Origin: Ariolimax columbianus
Lineage: Eukaryota > Mollusca > Gastropoda > Stylommatophora > Arionidae
Direction of reading: 5' to 3'
DNA length: 64,000 bases
NCBI GenBank assembly: GCA_036924085.1
Contig: JAVGWX010000019.1
Coordinates: 3,732,641-3,796,640, forward strand
The position numbers and the translations under genes are program-made. The notes beneath the pieces were generated by a model. It was not told the DNA's origin and did not search any database. It saw only the letters and a list, made by a program, of their open reading frames with translations. Shown here in pieces: positions 9,867 to 21,489 of the stretch (position 1 is its first letter; the number at the start of each line of letters is the position of its first letter).

Positions 9867-11065
9867 CGATTGTGTAGTGGTTAGTCCCTCACATCCCGAA
9901 CATGCTGATGGAGGTGTGAATCGGTCCTCCAGGTTGTAGTGCTATGTTTGGCTTCATCTGCATGACGTTTATTACTATGAGGATCACGTTGATCCATATC
10001 TTGTCAGCCAGACTACCTTCAACAGCCTGTTTCCAGGACCAGCTACATGGACGAGAGAAAATCATCATGGTCAGTATATTGTGCCTGACCCTGATGCCCC
10101 GTCCTGGTCAGTATATTCCAACTGACCCTGATTTGATGTCCTGGTCAGTATGTTCTAACTGACCCTGACTTGACGTCATGGTCAGTATGTTGTAACTGAC
10201 CCTGACTTGACATACTGGTCAGTATGTTGTAACGGACCCTGACTTGATGTCCTGGTCAGTATGTTGTACCTGACCCTGACTTGACCTCCTGGTCAGTATG
10301 TTGTAACTGACCCTGACTTGACGTCCTGGTCAATATGTTGTAACTGATCCTGACTTGACGTCTTGGTCAGTATGTTGTACCTGACCCTGACTTGACGTCC
10401 TGGTCAGTATGTTGTAACTGACCCTGACTTGACGTCCTGGTCAATATGTTGTAACTGATCCTGACTTGACGTCTTGGTCAGTATGTTGTACCTGACCCTG
10501 ACTTGACGTCCTGGTCAGTATGTTGTGCCTGACCCTGAAGCGACCTCCTGGTCAGTATGCTGTAACTGACCCTGACTTGACGTCCTGGTCAGTATGTTGT
10601 AACTGATCCTGACTGGACGTCCTGGTCAGTATGTTGTAACTGATCCTGTTGTGACGTCCTGGTCAGTATGTTGTGCCTGACCCTGACGCGACCTCCTGGT
10701 TAGTATGTTGTAACTGACCCTGACTTGACGTCCTTGTCAGTATGTTGTAACTGATCCTGACTGGACGTCCTGTTCAGTATGTTGTACCTGACACTGACTT
10801 GACGTCCTGGTCAGTATGTTGTACCTGACCCTGACTTGACGTCCTGGTCATTATGTTATAACTGACCCTGACTTGACGTCCTGGTCAGTATGTTGTGACT
10901 GACCCTGACTCGACGTCCTGGTCAGTATGTTGTAACTGACCCTGATTTGAAATCCTGGCTAGTATGTTGTAACTGACCCGGACTCGACGTCCTGGCCAGT
11001 ACTTTGCACTGACCAGACAAGCGCCTCAGATCCACGGGTAAGAAAGATAGAGGCAGAATCATCAC
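9867..11065 (+). mobile_element. Family B element, expanded by an internal 37-bp array
   Basis: The left part (TGTGTAGTGGTTAGTCCCTC, then GTCCTCCAGG, GTGCTATG, TTGGCTTCATC, GTCAGCCAGACT) matches 56438-56800 and the inverted copy 17090-17330. The right end (CCAGTACTTTGCACTGACCA, then GAATCATC) matches the 3' end of the 56.4-kb copy. Between them lies the 37-bp array. The head (GTAGTGGTTAG...TGAATCGGTCC) could be a decayed tRNA-like promoter, which would make this a SINE; I am not sure. No ORF. Confidence 0.75.
10067..11000. repeat. 37-bp minisatellite, about 25 copies
   Basis: Unit TGGTCAGTATGTTGTAACTG plus ACCCTGACTTGACGTCC; consecutive TGGTCAGT starts are 37 bp apart (for example 10216 and 10253). 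Variants GTGCCTGACC and GTACCTGACC are interspersed. The unit equals the sequence between two TGGTCAGT occurrences in the unexpanded family B copy at 56.70-56.74 kb, so that segment was the seed. Confidence 0.95.
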
Positions 11066-11760
11066 ACATTGACATGAGAGCTCAAGAATCATGAAAGAGA
11101 CAATGAATAGTTGGACAGAATTTGAACGACTAGATCAGAGGAAGAAGGACTTGGTGTCTAGTTGTTGAAAACCTTTATTCTACAGGGAGCTAAACAGTTT
11201 TAATAAATTGAGTCTCCCAGTCATAAAATAAAAACCAACTAAAGAGGGTAGTGTTTGGTTCTTGATCACCTAATCACATACAATGATTTGCAACACACCA
11301 CAACATGAACGAATAAACATCATGTAATACAGGCTCCGTGATACGGACTGGCTGCTGTGGCTACCCAATAGAGGCAAACGATGGAATTACGGTTGATAAA
11401 AAATGTCTTCTGTGACAATAGAGCGTTGCCGTCATATAAGGTGACGAACGTACAGACTAGCGCATAGATAAACTGGCACCATTTATTTAGCCAGACCTAT
11501 TCTCAGATCTGTTCCCGGGCCGGCCGAGTTAACCAGTCAGATCAGTACAATTTTCTGTCTGTCGGTAAGCGGGACCAGCGATATGTGTCCTTGGTTTCTA
11601 TTGGACAACTACTGTCCAGGATTACATCACAAATCTCATTGGTACTTTCATGTCAGTAATTAGAGTAGATCAGAGCTCTTAAAACTGCGCGCTACCACCT
11701 CCCTCCCCTCCCCAGCTTTCTTGTGAGCGATAGAAGAACAAATACGTTCTGTATTAAAAC
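11066..11760. other. Unassigned unique sequence
   Basis: I see no coding or repeat homology in this stretch. Confidence 0.5.
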
Positions 11761-11795
11761 ATATTATTATTATTATTATTATTAATATTATTATA
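11761..11795. repeat. (ATT)n microsatellite
   Basis: About eleven ATT units with one AAT interruption, shortly upstream of a LINE fragment. Confidence 0.95.
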
Positions 11796-11879
11796 TTTAT
11801 GACAATGTAGAGGCTCCGCAACCTGAGGAAACTATGACAGAATACCAGGAATCCAATAAAAGTGAACAAATCTGAGAAC

Positions 11880-12315
11880 TTCTGTTATTACCGTGGCAGT
11901 ATAAGGCTGTGAAACATGGACAGGTCCCGAAACCTCAAGAAAGAGAATCAAGTCCGTCGAGTCGAAATGTTATGTAAAGGCTCTCAGAATGTCATGGATC
12001 GTGAACAAAGAAGAAAGCACACATTAGACTTGAGTTGGGCATTGAGCAGAACTGGTTCATATATTTGATCATGAACACACAATTAGAAACGCTTTGACCA
12101 CATCAACAGACACTAAGGTCTTGAGAGAACGGTAATGGAAGGTATAGTACCGGACGAGAGAGACATAGACAGACCATGAAAGTGAGAGGATCAAGATGTC
12201 ACGGAATGCGCGGACATGTCTCTGGAGCACGATGACAATTTGTCGAGAAATCGAATTTCTTTCAGACGAGCTGTCATGAGAGCGAAGTTTTGCAACGGAC
12301 AGGCCACGTGATGGT
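11880..12315 (+). pseudogene. LINE RT C-terminal region fossil
   Basis: In one frame 11880-12010 reads GCETWTGPETSRKRIKSVES then KCYVKALRMSWIVNKEES, the post-palm segment of RTE/jockey-type LINEs (GCETWT...ERRIQAFExKCYRKxLxISW...NKE). A second frame from about 12090 reads KRFDHINRH, stop, GLERTVMEGIVPDERDIDRP, two stops, EDQDVTECADMSLEHDDN, LSRNRISFRRAVMRAKF, which follows the family pattern RxDHIxRHxGLExTVMEG...GRP...W..DVTE...FRRAVMxAKF. Several stops and a frameshift show it is dead. The RT core is not present upstream. No open frame in this region exceeds about 90 codons in the coding direction. Confidence 0.7.
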
Positions 12316-12617
12316 GATGTATTAAAAACATTCAAAATTCAGTGGAAGATCGCGAAATTTGTTTCAATTTAGATGTTAGTGGGCGGTAAGGAAAATGTAC
12401 CCTCTCGAAAGTTAAAAGTGGGCGCCAGGTATGAAAAAGTTGGACAAGCCATAGACTAGAGTATGGCCATGTTTCTGTTGTTTAAAAAGTCTGAAACGAA
12501 AAATGTTTCATTGTGAATGAAAGATCAAATGTCCCCAACAACCGTGGAAGAATAACCTGCTGCCTTGCAGGTTTGGCCGCCAGGTCGGTTGAGGACAACC
12601 AAAGGTTAAGGATGCGA
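12316..12617. other. Unassigned unique sequence
   Basis: No homology recognised; a minus-strand open frame of 112 codons (12482-12820) overlaps LINE-derived DNA and has no features. Confidence 0.4.
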
Positions 12618-12720
12618 ACCTGAAGAAAATGATTGCTGAAAACGGAAGTGTTGGACCGAAAAGTGCGAATAAAACAGCTCGCTGCTGAAAACCACGATGC
12701 TACGTATCTCATCCAAGGAT
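12618..12720 (+). mobile_element. Decayed family A core
   Basis: AAAATGATTGCTGAAAACGG followed by TGTTGGACCGAAAAGTGCGA and ACCACGATGCTACG aligns with the shared core of family A and S1. Heads and tails are not recognisable. Confidence 0.5.
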
Positions 12721-12817
12721 TATCAAGGACCCGGACTATACAGAGAGACACAATAAGGTACATGCACAGACAAAGACATGCTTCTCCCACCATAGACACA
12801 CAGATACATCTGCCACT

Positions 12818-13180
12818 CAAACCCTGCAGGTGTTGTAATGGAACCCTGAAGGTATAAACAACAATAAGGAATCGTTGTCCAGAACACTATTTGAGGAAGA
12901 AATACACGTTGCCTGCATCCAGGAAACACACCTTAATCCAAACCAGAGATTTTGCATAAGAGGATATGAAACCCACAGACTGGATAGGGATATGCTTGGG
13001 TGGGGGGGGGGGGGGGTGTGCTTATCCTCGCCAAAATATCGATCCCATTGAAGATAATCTCGGTAGAAACAAACGAAGAAGCCGAAACAATAGGGGTGGA
13101 CATAACTTTTACCAAATCAGCCGGAGTATGAGATTTAGGTGTTTGTGTCTCAAAGAGAAAGCAGACAGGCGATGATAAAC
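12818..13180 (+). pseudogene. LINE endonuclease domain fragment
   Basis: Frame from 12824 reads LQVL, stop, WNPEGINNNKESLSRTLFEE, then EIHVACIQETHLNPNQRFCI, then RGYETHRLDR, a poly-Gly stretch, VLILAKISIPLK and IGVDITFTKSAGV. This is the N-terminal half of an APE-type endonuclease: the WN motif at the start, the catalytic Glu in CIQETHL, and the GGVxILxK strand. A 15-base G run (13002-13016) sits where the family has Gly-Gly-Val codons. The first motif contains a stop and the frame closes at 13129. It may belong to the RNase H-bearing LINE whose 3' ends occur at 15.1, 24.3, 34.3 and 37.7 kb, but that is inference. Confidence 0.75.
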
Positions 13181-13211
13181 TGGAGTGTTGCGTGGGCATA
13201 GCGATGTGGCG

Positions 13212-13355
13212 AGGTATCACCGCCGACTCCATCTGGATCGAGAGTTTTGGCAAGGTATCATCGCCGACTCCAGCTGGATCGAGAGTTTTGGCGAGGTTTC
13301 ATCGCCGACTCCAGCTGGATCGAGAGTTTTGGCGAGGTTTCATCGCCGACGCCAG
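13212..13355. repeat. 41-bp tandem repeat, 3.5 copies
   Basis: Unit TCGCCGACTCCAGCTGGATC plus GAGAGTTTTGGCGAGGTTTCA; starts at 13261 and 13302 are 41 bp apart. Confidence 0.95.
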
Positions 13356-13436
13356 CTCATTTTGTACGTAAATGTGATCAGGAGGTAATTTAAATATTTC
13401 TTCGGGACAATTCAAATATTCTGTATCAACACATTC

Positions 13437-14343
13437 TCCCCACAACTACCTTATATGTATCTGAGGACGCGCCACGAGTTACCACACATACCCCACAACT
13501 GCCTTATATGTATCTGAGGACGCGCCACGAGTTACCACACATACCCCACAACTACCTTATATGTGACTGAGGACGCACCACGAGTTACCACACATACCCC
13601 ACAACTACCTTATATGTATCTGAGGACGCGCCACGAGTTACCACACATACCCCACAACTACCATATATGTATCTGAGGACGCGCCACGAGTTACCACACA
13701 TACCCCACAACTACCTTATATGTATCTGAGGACGCGCCACGAGTTACCACACATACCCCACAACTACCATATATGTATCTGAGGACGCGCCACGAGTTAC
13801 CACACATACCCCACAACTACCATATATGTATATGAGGACGCGCCACGAGTTACCACACATACCCCACAACTACCTTATATGTATCTGAGGACGCGCCACG
13901 AGTTACCACACATACCCCACAACTACCATATATGTATCTGAGGACGCGCCACGAGTTACCACACATACCCCACAACTACCTTATATGTATCTGAGGACGC
14001 GCCACGAGTTACCACACATACCCTACAACTACCATATATGTATCTGAGGATGCGCCACGAGTTACCACACATACCCCACAACTACCTTATATGTATCTGA
14101 GGACGCGCCACGAGTTACCACACATACTCCACTACTACCTTATATGTATCTGAGGACGCGCCACGAGTTACCACACATACCCCGCAACTACCATATATGT
14201 ATCTGAGGATGCGTCACGAGTTACCACACATACCCCACAACTACCTTGTATGTATCTGAGGACGCGCCACGAGTTACCACACATACCCCACAACTACCTT
14301 ATATGTATCTGAGGACGCGCCACGAGATACCACACATACTCCA
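13437..14343. repeat. 53-bp tandem array, about 17 copies
   Basis: Unit CCCCACAACTACCTTATATG, TATCTGAGGACGCGCCACGA, GTTACCACACATA (53 bp; checked at 13501, 13554, 13607). Very homogeneous apart from a CTTATATG/CATATATG alternation. Confidence 0.97.
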
Positions 14344-14350
14344 CAACTAC

Positions 14351-14740
14351 ATTGGACAGATTGAATGACATATTGAAGGACAGTTTGAAGAATAGATTGA
14401 AGGACATATTGAAGGACATATTGAAGAACATATTACATGAGATATTAAAGGAGAGATTGGAGGACATATTGAAGGACATATTGAAGGACATATTAAAGGA
14501 GATATTAAAGGAGAGATTGGAGGACATATTGAAGGACATATTGAAGAACATATTAAAGGAGATATTAAAGGAGAGATTGGAGGACATATTGAAGGACAGA
14601 TTGAAGGACAGATTGAAGGACATATTGAAGGACATATTGAAGAACATATTAAAGGACCGATTGAAGGACATATAGAATGACAGATTGAAGGACATATTGA
14701 AGGATAGACTGAAGGACAGACTGAAGGACAGATTGAAGAA
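14351..14740. repeat. 12-bp array (TTGAAGGACATA) with longer-period structure
   Basis: About 32 units of TTGAAGGACATA and variants, with blocks containing GAGATATTAAAGGAGAGATT repeated three times. It directly abuts the 53-bp array. The plus frame reads repeated ILKD (107 codons) and two minus frames are also open, an expected by-product of a 12-bp period. Confidence 0.95.
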
Positions 14741-14769
14741 TTGTCTGTCCCCATTATCGGGTGAGTACT

Positions 14770-14890
14770 AATACACAATCTGAGACATGCAGATAGCACA
14801 GCTCTGCTGGTCGAGAGTGGACAATATTTGTGATTCATTAAGAACAGCCAAGCAAAGGTATTGGAAATTAAAGTCCAGAATACTAGAACT
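14770..14890 (+). pseudogene. LINE RT motif C remnant
   Basis: The frame reads VLIHNLRHADSTALLVESGQ, matching the palm motif NLRYADDTALLAES of RTE-like LINEs, with YADD changed to HADS. A stop follows at once. Too short for family assignment. Confidence 0.45.
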
Positions 14891-15129
14891 ATTATATTAA
14901 GCAAAGCAGACTATATACCTACTATCCAGATAAAATAGGCAGTCCAGCTTTGGAATAGGTCAATGGATATTCCTGTCTTGGAAATGTAACAGCTGAAGAG
15001 GTAGGACGCCAAATATCGAGTAAGTGAATAAACTGGTTGGCCGGTTCCAATCTCACACTAATAGTCATACATGGACATTGATACGAACAACTCATACATT
15101 TAAGCTCGGAGCGATCAAATAGTACACAC

Positions 15130-15462
15130 ACTACACAAAAAACGATACCTATTAACAGTTGAACAGAAGAGAGCAGGTCGTGGTCTTCAGACTTCGCACT
15201 GGCCACAATAGACTGAGGTACCACCTATTCAATAAATTCAAGATAGGTGGCACTGACGAATGCTCGTGCGGTACTGGGAAAATGACCTCTGAACATCTGC
15301 TGCAAAACTGCCCGACATACGAGGATCAGAGAAAGCAGATGTGGCCATCACCTGTGGCAAAACTAGACAAGCTCTATGGCAGTGTCGACAGCCTCAGGAT
15401 GACCGCTGCTTTTTTCGAAAAAGTAAAGGTTGACGTCTGACAGCGTATGAAGAAGAAATAGT
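15130..15462 (+). pseudogene. RNase H-bearing LINE, 3' end, copy 1 (family C)
   Basis: The C-terminal frame reads LNRREQVVVFRLRTGHNRLR, YHLFNKFKIGGTDECSCGTG, KMTSEHLLQNCPTYEDQRKQ and ends at 15440 after AAFFEKVKVDV. The Cys-x-Cys and HLLQNC residues form the zinc-knuckle-like C-terminus typical of I-superfamily LINEs with RNase H. The 3' UTR is only TGACAGCGTATGAAGAAGAA. 5' truncation removes RT and RNase H. A 300-base stretch upstream (14890-15130) shows nothing clear. Confidence 0.8.
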
Positions 15463-15682
15463 TCACATACAAAAACACAGACACACACATACATATATAT
15501 ATACAAATAATGGAAAGAAAATAACACAAATTAGGAAGTCTTTCTGAAAAAAAAAATTAAAAGACCACATCTTGCAGAAAATATTTGTGGAAGGCAAACG
15601 TGCCAGAGGTTAGCAACGCTATTAATAGGTGAAAAACATCAAACTTTGGACAGGGAAAAGCCTGGTAGATTGTACAATCAAG

Positions 15683-16012
15683 TTATCAACTTAACTGAAC
15701 GTCCTTATACTGTGTTAGAAGACTATGCAGAGTCTGTAAGTTTCATTTACATTTCCTTACTCTAAAAGCAATGCGCATCCAATCTATTTTTGAATGGATT
15801 AATTGTCCCTGCCTCCACTACTTCTTGCTGCAATGCATTCCAATCATTCACTACTCCCTCGACTAAAAATAGATTTCCTAATTTCTAATTTGGATCTGTC
15901 TTTAATTAATTTGTAGCTTTGCCCTCTTGTTCTTGTAGGTGGTTGTATTTAGAAAGACTTGTTATAGTCAAATGTGTCCGTTCATTGGTTTATCTTATAA
16001 ACCTGAATTTCC
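15683..16012 (-). mobile_element. CR1-like LINE, 3' fragment
   Basis: Read on the minus strand, the segment matches the last 330 bases of the element at 59.7-61.26 kb: CAGGTTTATAAGAT, then CTATAACAAGT, ACAACCACCTACAAGAAC, AGTGGAGGCAGGGAC, and the 3' tail with TTAAGTT repeats near 15683. It is 5' truncated at about 16012. Confidence 0.75.
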
Positions 16013-16850
<838 letters not shown>

Positions 16851-17089
16851 TATCTGTCTGCCTGTCTGCCTGTCTATGTGTCTGTATGTATGCCTGTCTG
16901 CCTGTCTGTTTGTAAGTATGTCTGTTATCATGTCACCGGTCCATGTACCTTAACTTCTCCGATGTCCATTTACTGATGCATAGGTCTAAAATTGCATATG
17001 TCTCCCATAATTAATCTTCAGGAAAGTCTCCTTCCAATCATTTGATGTACGACTTATGCTTCCTAGTAGCCTATCTGGTAACGGGCTGT

Positions 17090-17330
17090 TTTCATGGCAG
17101 CCTGTCTAACTAGGTGAGGGATCGACGTGACCCCCGTAGTAGTGAACGACACGCTGGTGAAGCCAATCATAGCACAACCGCCTGGAGGACCCGGGTCCAC
17201 TTTAATCAGCACGCTCGGGATGTGAGGAAGCTACTGTAACCCACAACTTACCACCCTGTTCAGGGCGCACATAAGAGTAACCTACTCATTGTGGGTATTC
17301 GCAAACAACAACAACAACAACAACAACACG
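17090..17330 (-). mobile_element. Family B element, copy 2 (inverted, truncated)
   Basis: Reverse complement matches 56.44-56.63 kb: (GTT)n, CCCACAATGAGTAGGTTACT, GTGCGCCCTGAACAGG, GGGTCCTCCAGGCGGTTGTG, then CACTACTACGGGGGTCACGT. The 3' part that carries the TGGTCAGT seeds is missing. The AAC run at 17303-17328 is the element's 5' end microsatellite. Confidence 0.75.
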
Positions 17331-17420
17331 ATTAGGTTGTCATTAACATGCACAACTTTCTTGAATCGTTTCTTATAACATTGAAGGTAGCTGTTTAACC
17401 ATCTGTAACTCAGCATATCA

Positions 17421-17798
17421 ATCCACATATTTGGCTTGGCTTCGTTCGTTCTCAGTCTCCCGCTACCAAACCCTAAAAGGGCTTAAGTAGCGGAATATAG
17501 TCCAGAGAACGGAATGCGTTGTGTCGTAGTTTACAGCTTGACTGCGGTATTTGCACCTTTCGGTCCAACACATCCGTCTTTAGCAAGCATTTTTTGAGTA
17601 CCAGGTTAGCATTCCCTCTTCGATCCCTTCTCCTTAGCCAGTATGCCCTGCTGCAGCCTGTTATCCAGGATCACCGCGTGGAGGTGTAGAATGGTCTTGG
17701 CAGCTCTACTTCGCTGGCCCTGACGCTAGCAGTCAGCTAGGGGTCGCAGACCACTGCAGCTCATGCGTTGCTCAGCATCATGGTCCCGATCCACATAT
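17421..17798 (-). mobile_element. Family A element, copy 2, with target-site duplication
   Basis: The element occupies 17431-17788 on the minus strand and matches copies at 9163 and 48852 end to end. ATCCACATAT occurs at both edges (17421-17430 and 17789-17798), a 10-bp target-site duplication. A longer imperfect duplication (ATAACATTGAAGGTAGCTGT and following 45 bases) lies on both sides, so the target was itself a 60-bp tandem repeat. The tail reads AAGCCAAGCCAA. Confidence 0.85.
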
Positions 17799-17859
17799 AT
17801 AACATTGAAGGTAGCTGTCTGTTTAACCATCTGTAACTCAGCGTATCGATCCACATGTG

Positions 17860-18555
17860 TACATCTAGTTGTCCATTAATTCAGAATGTGATTCACATTA
17901 AGTGGTCGCATTATTTCAATCGAAATTATTGGCGACATGCAATTACGTGTAAATTATGGTCAGCGTTTCCAGCTCCCGGAAATAGGAAATGGGTATTTTT
18001 TTGTTTCTGTTGTTGTTTTATGTTAGTTAGCGCTTATTAAGGGACATAAATGAAGGAATCTACCTACAAACTCATATCAACCGCAATGAAAACATAATTT
18101 GAATTTCTAGATATGTTATTAGCGTAAAACGAATATTTTGTGGTCGTCCTTTGTGTGTATATCCTTCTGTCTATGTGTCATCTTGTCAGTCTGATATTGC
18201 ACATATGCTTTGTTTCCATGCCAAATAGCAGGATTTTAAACTAATTAATTTTCCATTAATTTTGAAGACTTGCAAAATTAGCATTAATCTGAACAATTGA
18301 GCTCACGAGAATAACATATAGAAATATGTATTTTAAGTTTGAATAGTTGATAGATTTCCTCAAAATACATAATATTATTAATTCTTTACATACAGTGTTT
18401 ATACATTTACTTAATCAGCGTCTTTTTCGAAGTACTTTTTATTTAGAATACGTTTTATATTGATCCGCCTCTTTGTCTGTCTGCGTTTATATTTTTCAAC
18501 TTTGGTGTCAATTCCATCTCCCTGTAGTTACCAGATAAGAACCGAAACAGTCATA
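17860..18555. other. Unassigned AT-rich sequence
   Basis: No ORF or repeat I can place. Confidence 0.5.
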
Positions 18556-18559
18556 TCAC

Positions 18560-19345
18560 ATTTATGCTGTACTGATGTCTGTCTGCCCTGATGTATGTCT
18601 GTCCTGATGTATTTGCCCTGATGTATGTCTGTCCTGATGTCTGTTTGACCTGATATATCTGTCCTGATGTATCTGTCGTAATGTATCTGTCGTAATGTAT
18701 CTGTCGTAATGTATATGTCCTGATGTATATCTGTCCTGATGTCTGTTTGGCCTGATATATCTGTCCTGATGTATCTGTCGTAATGTATCTGTCGTAATGT
18801 ATATGTCCTGATGTATATCTGTCCTGATGTCTGTTTGACCTGATATATCTGTCCTGATGTATCTGTCGTAATGTATCTGTCGTAATGATATGTCCTGATG
18901 TATATCTGTCCTGATGTCTGTTTGGCCTGATATATCTGTCCTAATGTATGTGTCGTAATGTATATGTCCTGATGTATCTCTGTCCTGATGTCTGTTTGCC
19001 CTAATGTCTGTTTGGCCTGATGTATCTGTCGTAATGTATCTGTCGTAATGTATATGTCCTGATGTATCTCTGTCCTGATGTCTGTCTGCCCTGATGTATG
19101 TCTGCCCTAATTTATGTCTGCCCTGATGTATCTGCCTTGATGTACGTCTACCCTGATGTATGTCTGCCCTAATGCATGTCTGCCTTTTTGTATCTACCCT
19201 GATGTATATCTAACCTGATGTATGTCTGCCCCGATGTATATCTACCCTGATGTGTATCTACGTGTATCTATGTAAATCTGCCGTAATTGATATCCGTCGT
19301 GATGTATGTATGTCCTAATGTATGTCTGTGGTAAAGTATGTATGC
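18560..19345. repeat. Irregular 12-15-bp minisatellite (TGATGTATCTGTCC/TAATGTATCTGTCG)
   Basis: Dozens of units of CTGATGTATCTGTC and CGTAATGTATCTGT, with a superunit of roughly 110-130 bp containing CTGATGTCTGTTTGRCCTGA repeated at least five times on the left. Units decay to the right. Confidence 0.9.
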
Positions 19346-20564
19346 CCTAAAGTCTGTATATCTGTCTTGTTATCTGTAATATTGCCTAACCATATAAAAC
19401 AAGGCGCCAACAAGATTTTTCACAAATATGCTAACAGGCTATATGTCTGCCTTTCTGTCCATGACGCTTGTCATCCAGACCAAGACAAGAAATCGGTTTG
19501 CCGTGTCACAAATGCATCACTGCATCTCGATAAGAGTTCTGTTATTATCTCAGCAACGATATATATCTTCTCCCATCTGCTAACCAATGTATGCACTAAC
19601 TGGGCCGTCACAAGTAGAACCAACTGCCAGTTCTCAACGCCCTAGACACTCATGTCTGATAAACCTGCACATTCATGAGTGCGCATGTGTGGGTGGGGAT
19701 TCCCCCTTGACTCGTGTCGATATAATGGCTTTTTATGTGTTCTTTTGTTGACGTATCTCTTTGGTTTCTTGCCGTCCATCTATAAAACTCTGGCAATCCC
19801 CTGATATATTGAGTCAAGCTTCAGAAACTAGATGGCGCCACCTCTATGAATTCATGGACCTCTAGAATCTTCTCTGGAGTCTTACAGTCGAGGTGGGCTC
19901 TCACATACGGTCTGGTAATGACAGAATTGTACCGCCAGATTTATGTCGACACATTCCCCCACAAAATGTATGGCCACTATTGATGTTACGCTAGACAGAA
20001 AATTAAGCTCTTGTGTTACTGCCCATATCGGATTTATAAAGACATATATATCTGGCGACACTCGTGTGACTGCCAGGTTAAACACAACAGGCACACTCTA
20101 TTTTTCATCTCTGAACTTGCCAAGTACTTGGTCAAATGGGAGCAGAGATGGTTGCGCACAGGACTACAACCTCGGCGATCCGTTAGCTACAGGAATAACC
20201 GTCGTACACACGCAATGTTTGATACGTGCTTCCTAGACGGGGTTAGATGCAGGGATAGCGCTATGCTTATCTTGGAGTGAAAAATAGAAAAGATACATGT
20301 ATCGCTAGCCACTAATCCAGCTGTAGTCATTATGGCGCTATTGGATTTTCCCTTTCTGGTGCTGTCTCTTTGATGTCTTCATGAAAGACATCGTTTTGTA
20401 TTGAAAAACTGTCTACACTTGCACATGGGTTGCCTCAACACATTCCAGACTTTATAACAAGATCCACCTGGTGTCATTTTCTGTCACTTTCTCCTATCGT
20501 TCGTCTTCTGTATATGTCTCTTTCCCCTCTGTCTACATACATTGTTTAAAGAAATAGATTTTCT
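19346..20564. other. Unassigned; two open frames of unknown meaning
   Basis: Frames of 107 codons (19322-19645) and 97 codons (19943-20236) are present. The second is not low-complexity and has four Cys, but I recognise no family, signal peptide or splice structure, and an alternative 89-codon frame overlaps it. Confidence 0.3.
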
Positions 20565-20640
20565 ACATTTTCCTCAGCAGTAGATGCCTACATTTGCCTT
20601 AAAAATAGATGTCTACATTTTTCTCAGAAATAGATTTCGA
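20565..20640. repeat. About 36-bp imperfect repeat, 2 copies
   Basis: ATAGATTTTCTACATTTTCCTC and ATAGATGTCTACATTTTTCT-type units with AGCAGTAGATGCCTACATTT between. From 20641 to 21283 nothing is recognised. Confidence 0.6.
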
Positions 20641-21283
20641 GACTGATTAAAAACAGGTTTTAGAATAAATGGTGGAGATCCGGGACATGACACACAGTGT
20701 AATCAAATAATCGGACATATGATGCCGTGCCATTTATTAATATGATGTTTACTATATAGATACATGTCATGCTATTGTTGGCTAATGAGCAGTAAGTTGC
20801 ACTGCGTTTCGTGTATAAGGGCCAGTGTACTTCTTTAGCACGAATTGTTTTCTTGTATGTACATGTTGTTTTCTAATCCCTGGGCAAACAAATGCGATTG
20901 CTCAGGAGTACCATGTCGGGCCCTTCCTCGCTTAATACATACAATTAAATATTCACCCCATAATGGGTTTGAGACCACGAAAACAAGTCCGATTCTAGAA
21001 TATAACTATGCACTACATTAGTTCTATCAATCATCCACGACATCATTCATACAAGCGATAAGTCATTCACCCCAACAATCATTCAAACCTTGATGTGTGG
21101 TCCGGAGTTTCGTCACAACATCCTCCCTTACAGGGAGCACCAACCTCGGGATACACTCGCCCCCGATACGCGTATTGAATCGTGATAGTGAGAAATCAGT
21201 ATGTTGGTATTTCCTTCATTTCCCCTCGTCTTCGCTCTGGGTATCTTCATCGTACGCAGTCTTCACTCTCGGTATGAAGAGTA

Positions 21284-21430
21284 GAGAAACCACTCTAGCT
21301 TCCTCCCTCACATCTGTATCCTAAAACGTGCAGTGTCGGCGTCAATGGGAAGTGGTGGAGAAACCACTCTAGCCTCCGACCTCACAGGGAGATGTATCCC
21401 AACACTTGCAGTGTCAGTGTCAATAGCAAA
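21284..21430. repeat. 74-bp direct duplication
   Basis: GAGAAACCACTCTAGC starts at 21284 and 21358, each followed by CTCCSWCCTCACA and GTGCAGTGTCGGCGTCAAT-like sequence. Confidence 0.8.
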
Positions 21431-21489
21431 ATGTTTTACATGATGATTCTACTAATCGCATTAGTAATCTTATATTATTCGCCTGTAAT

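Noticed and set aside
19943..20236. 97-codon ORF with several Cys
   Set aside because: No recognisable family, start context or splice signals; length is within what chance allows in 64 kb.
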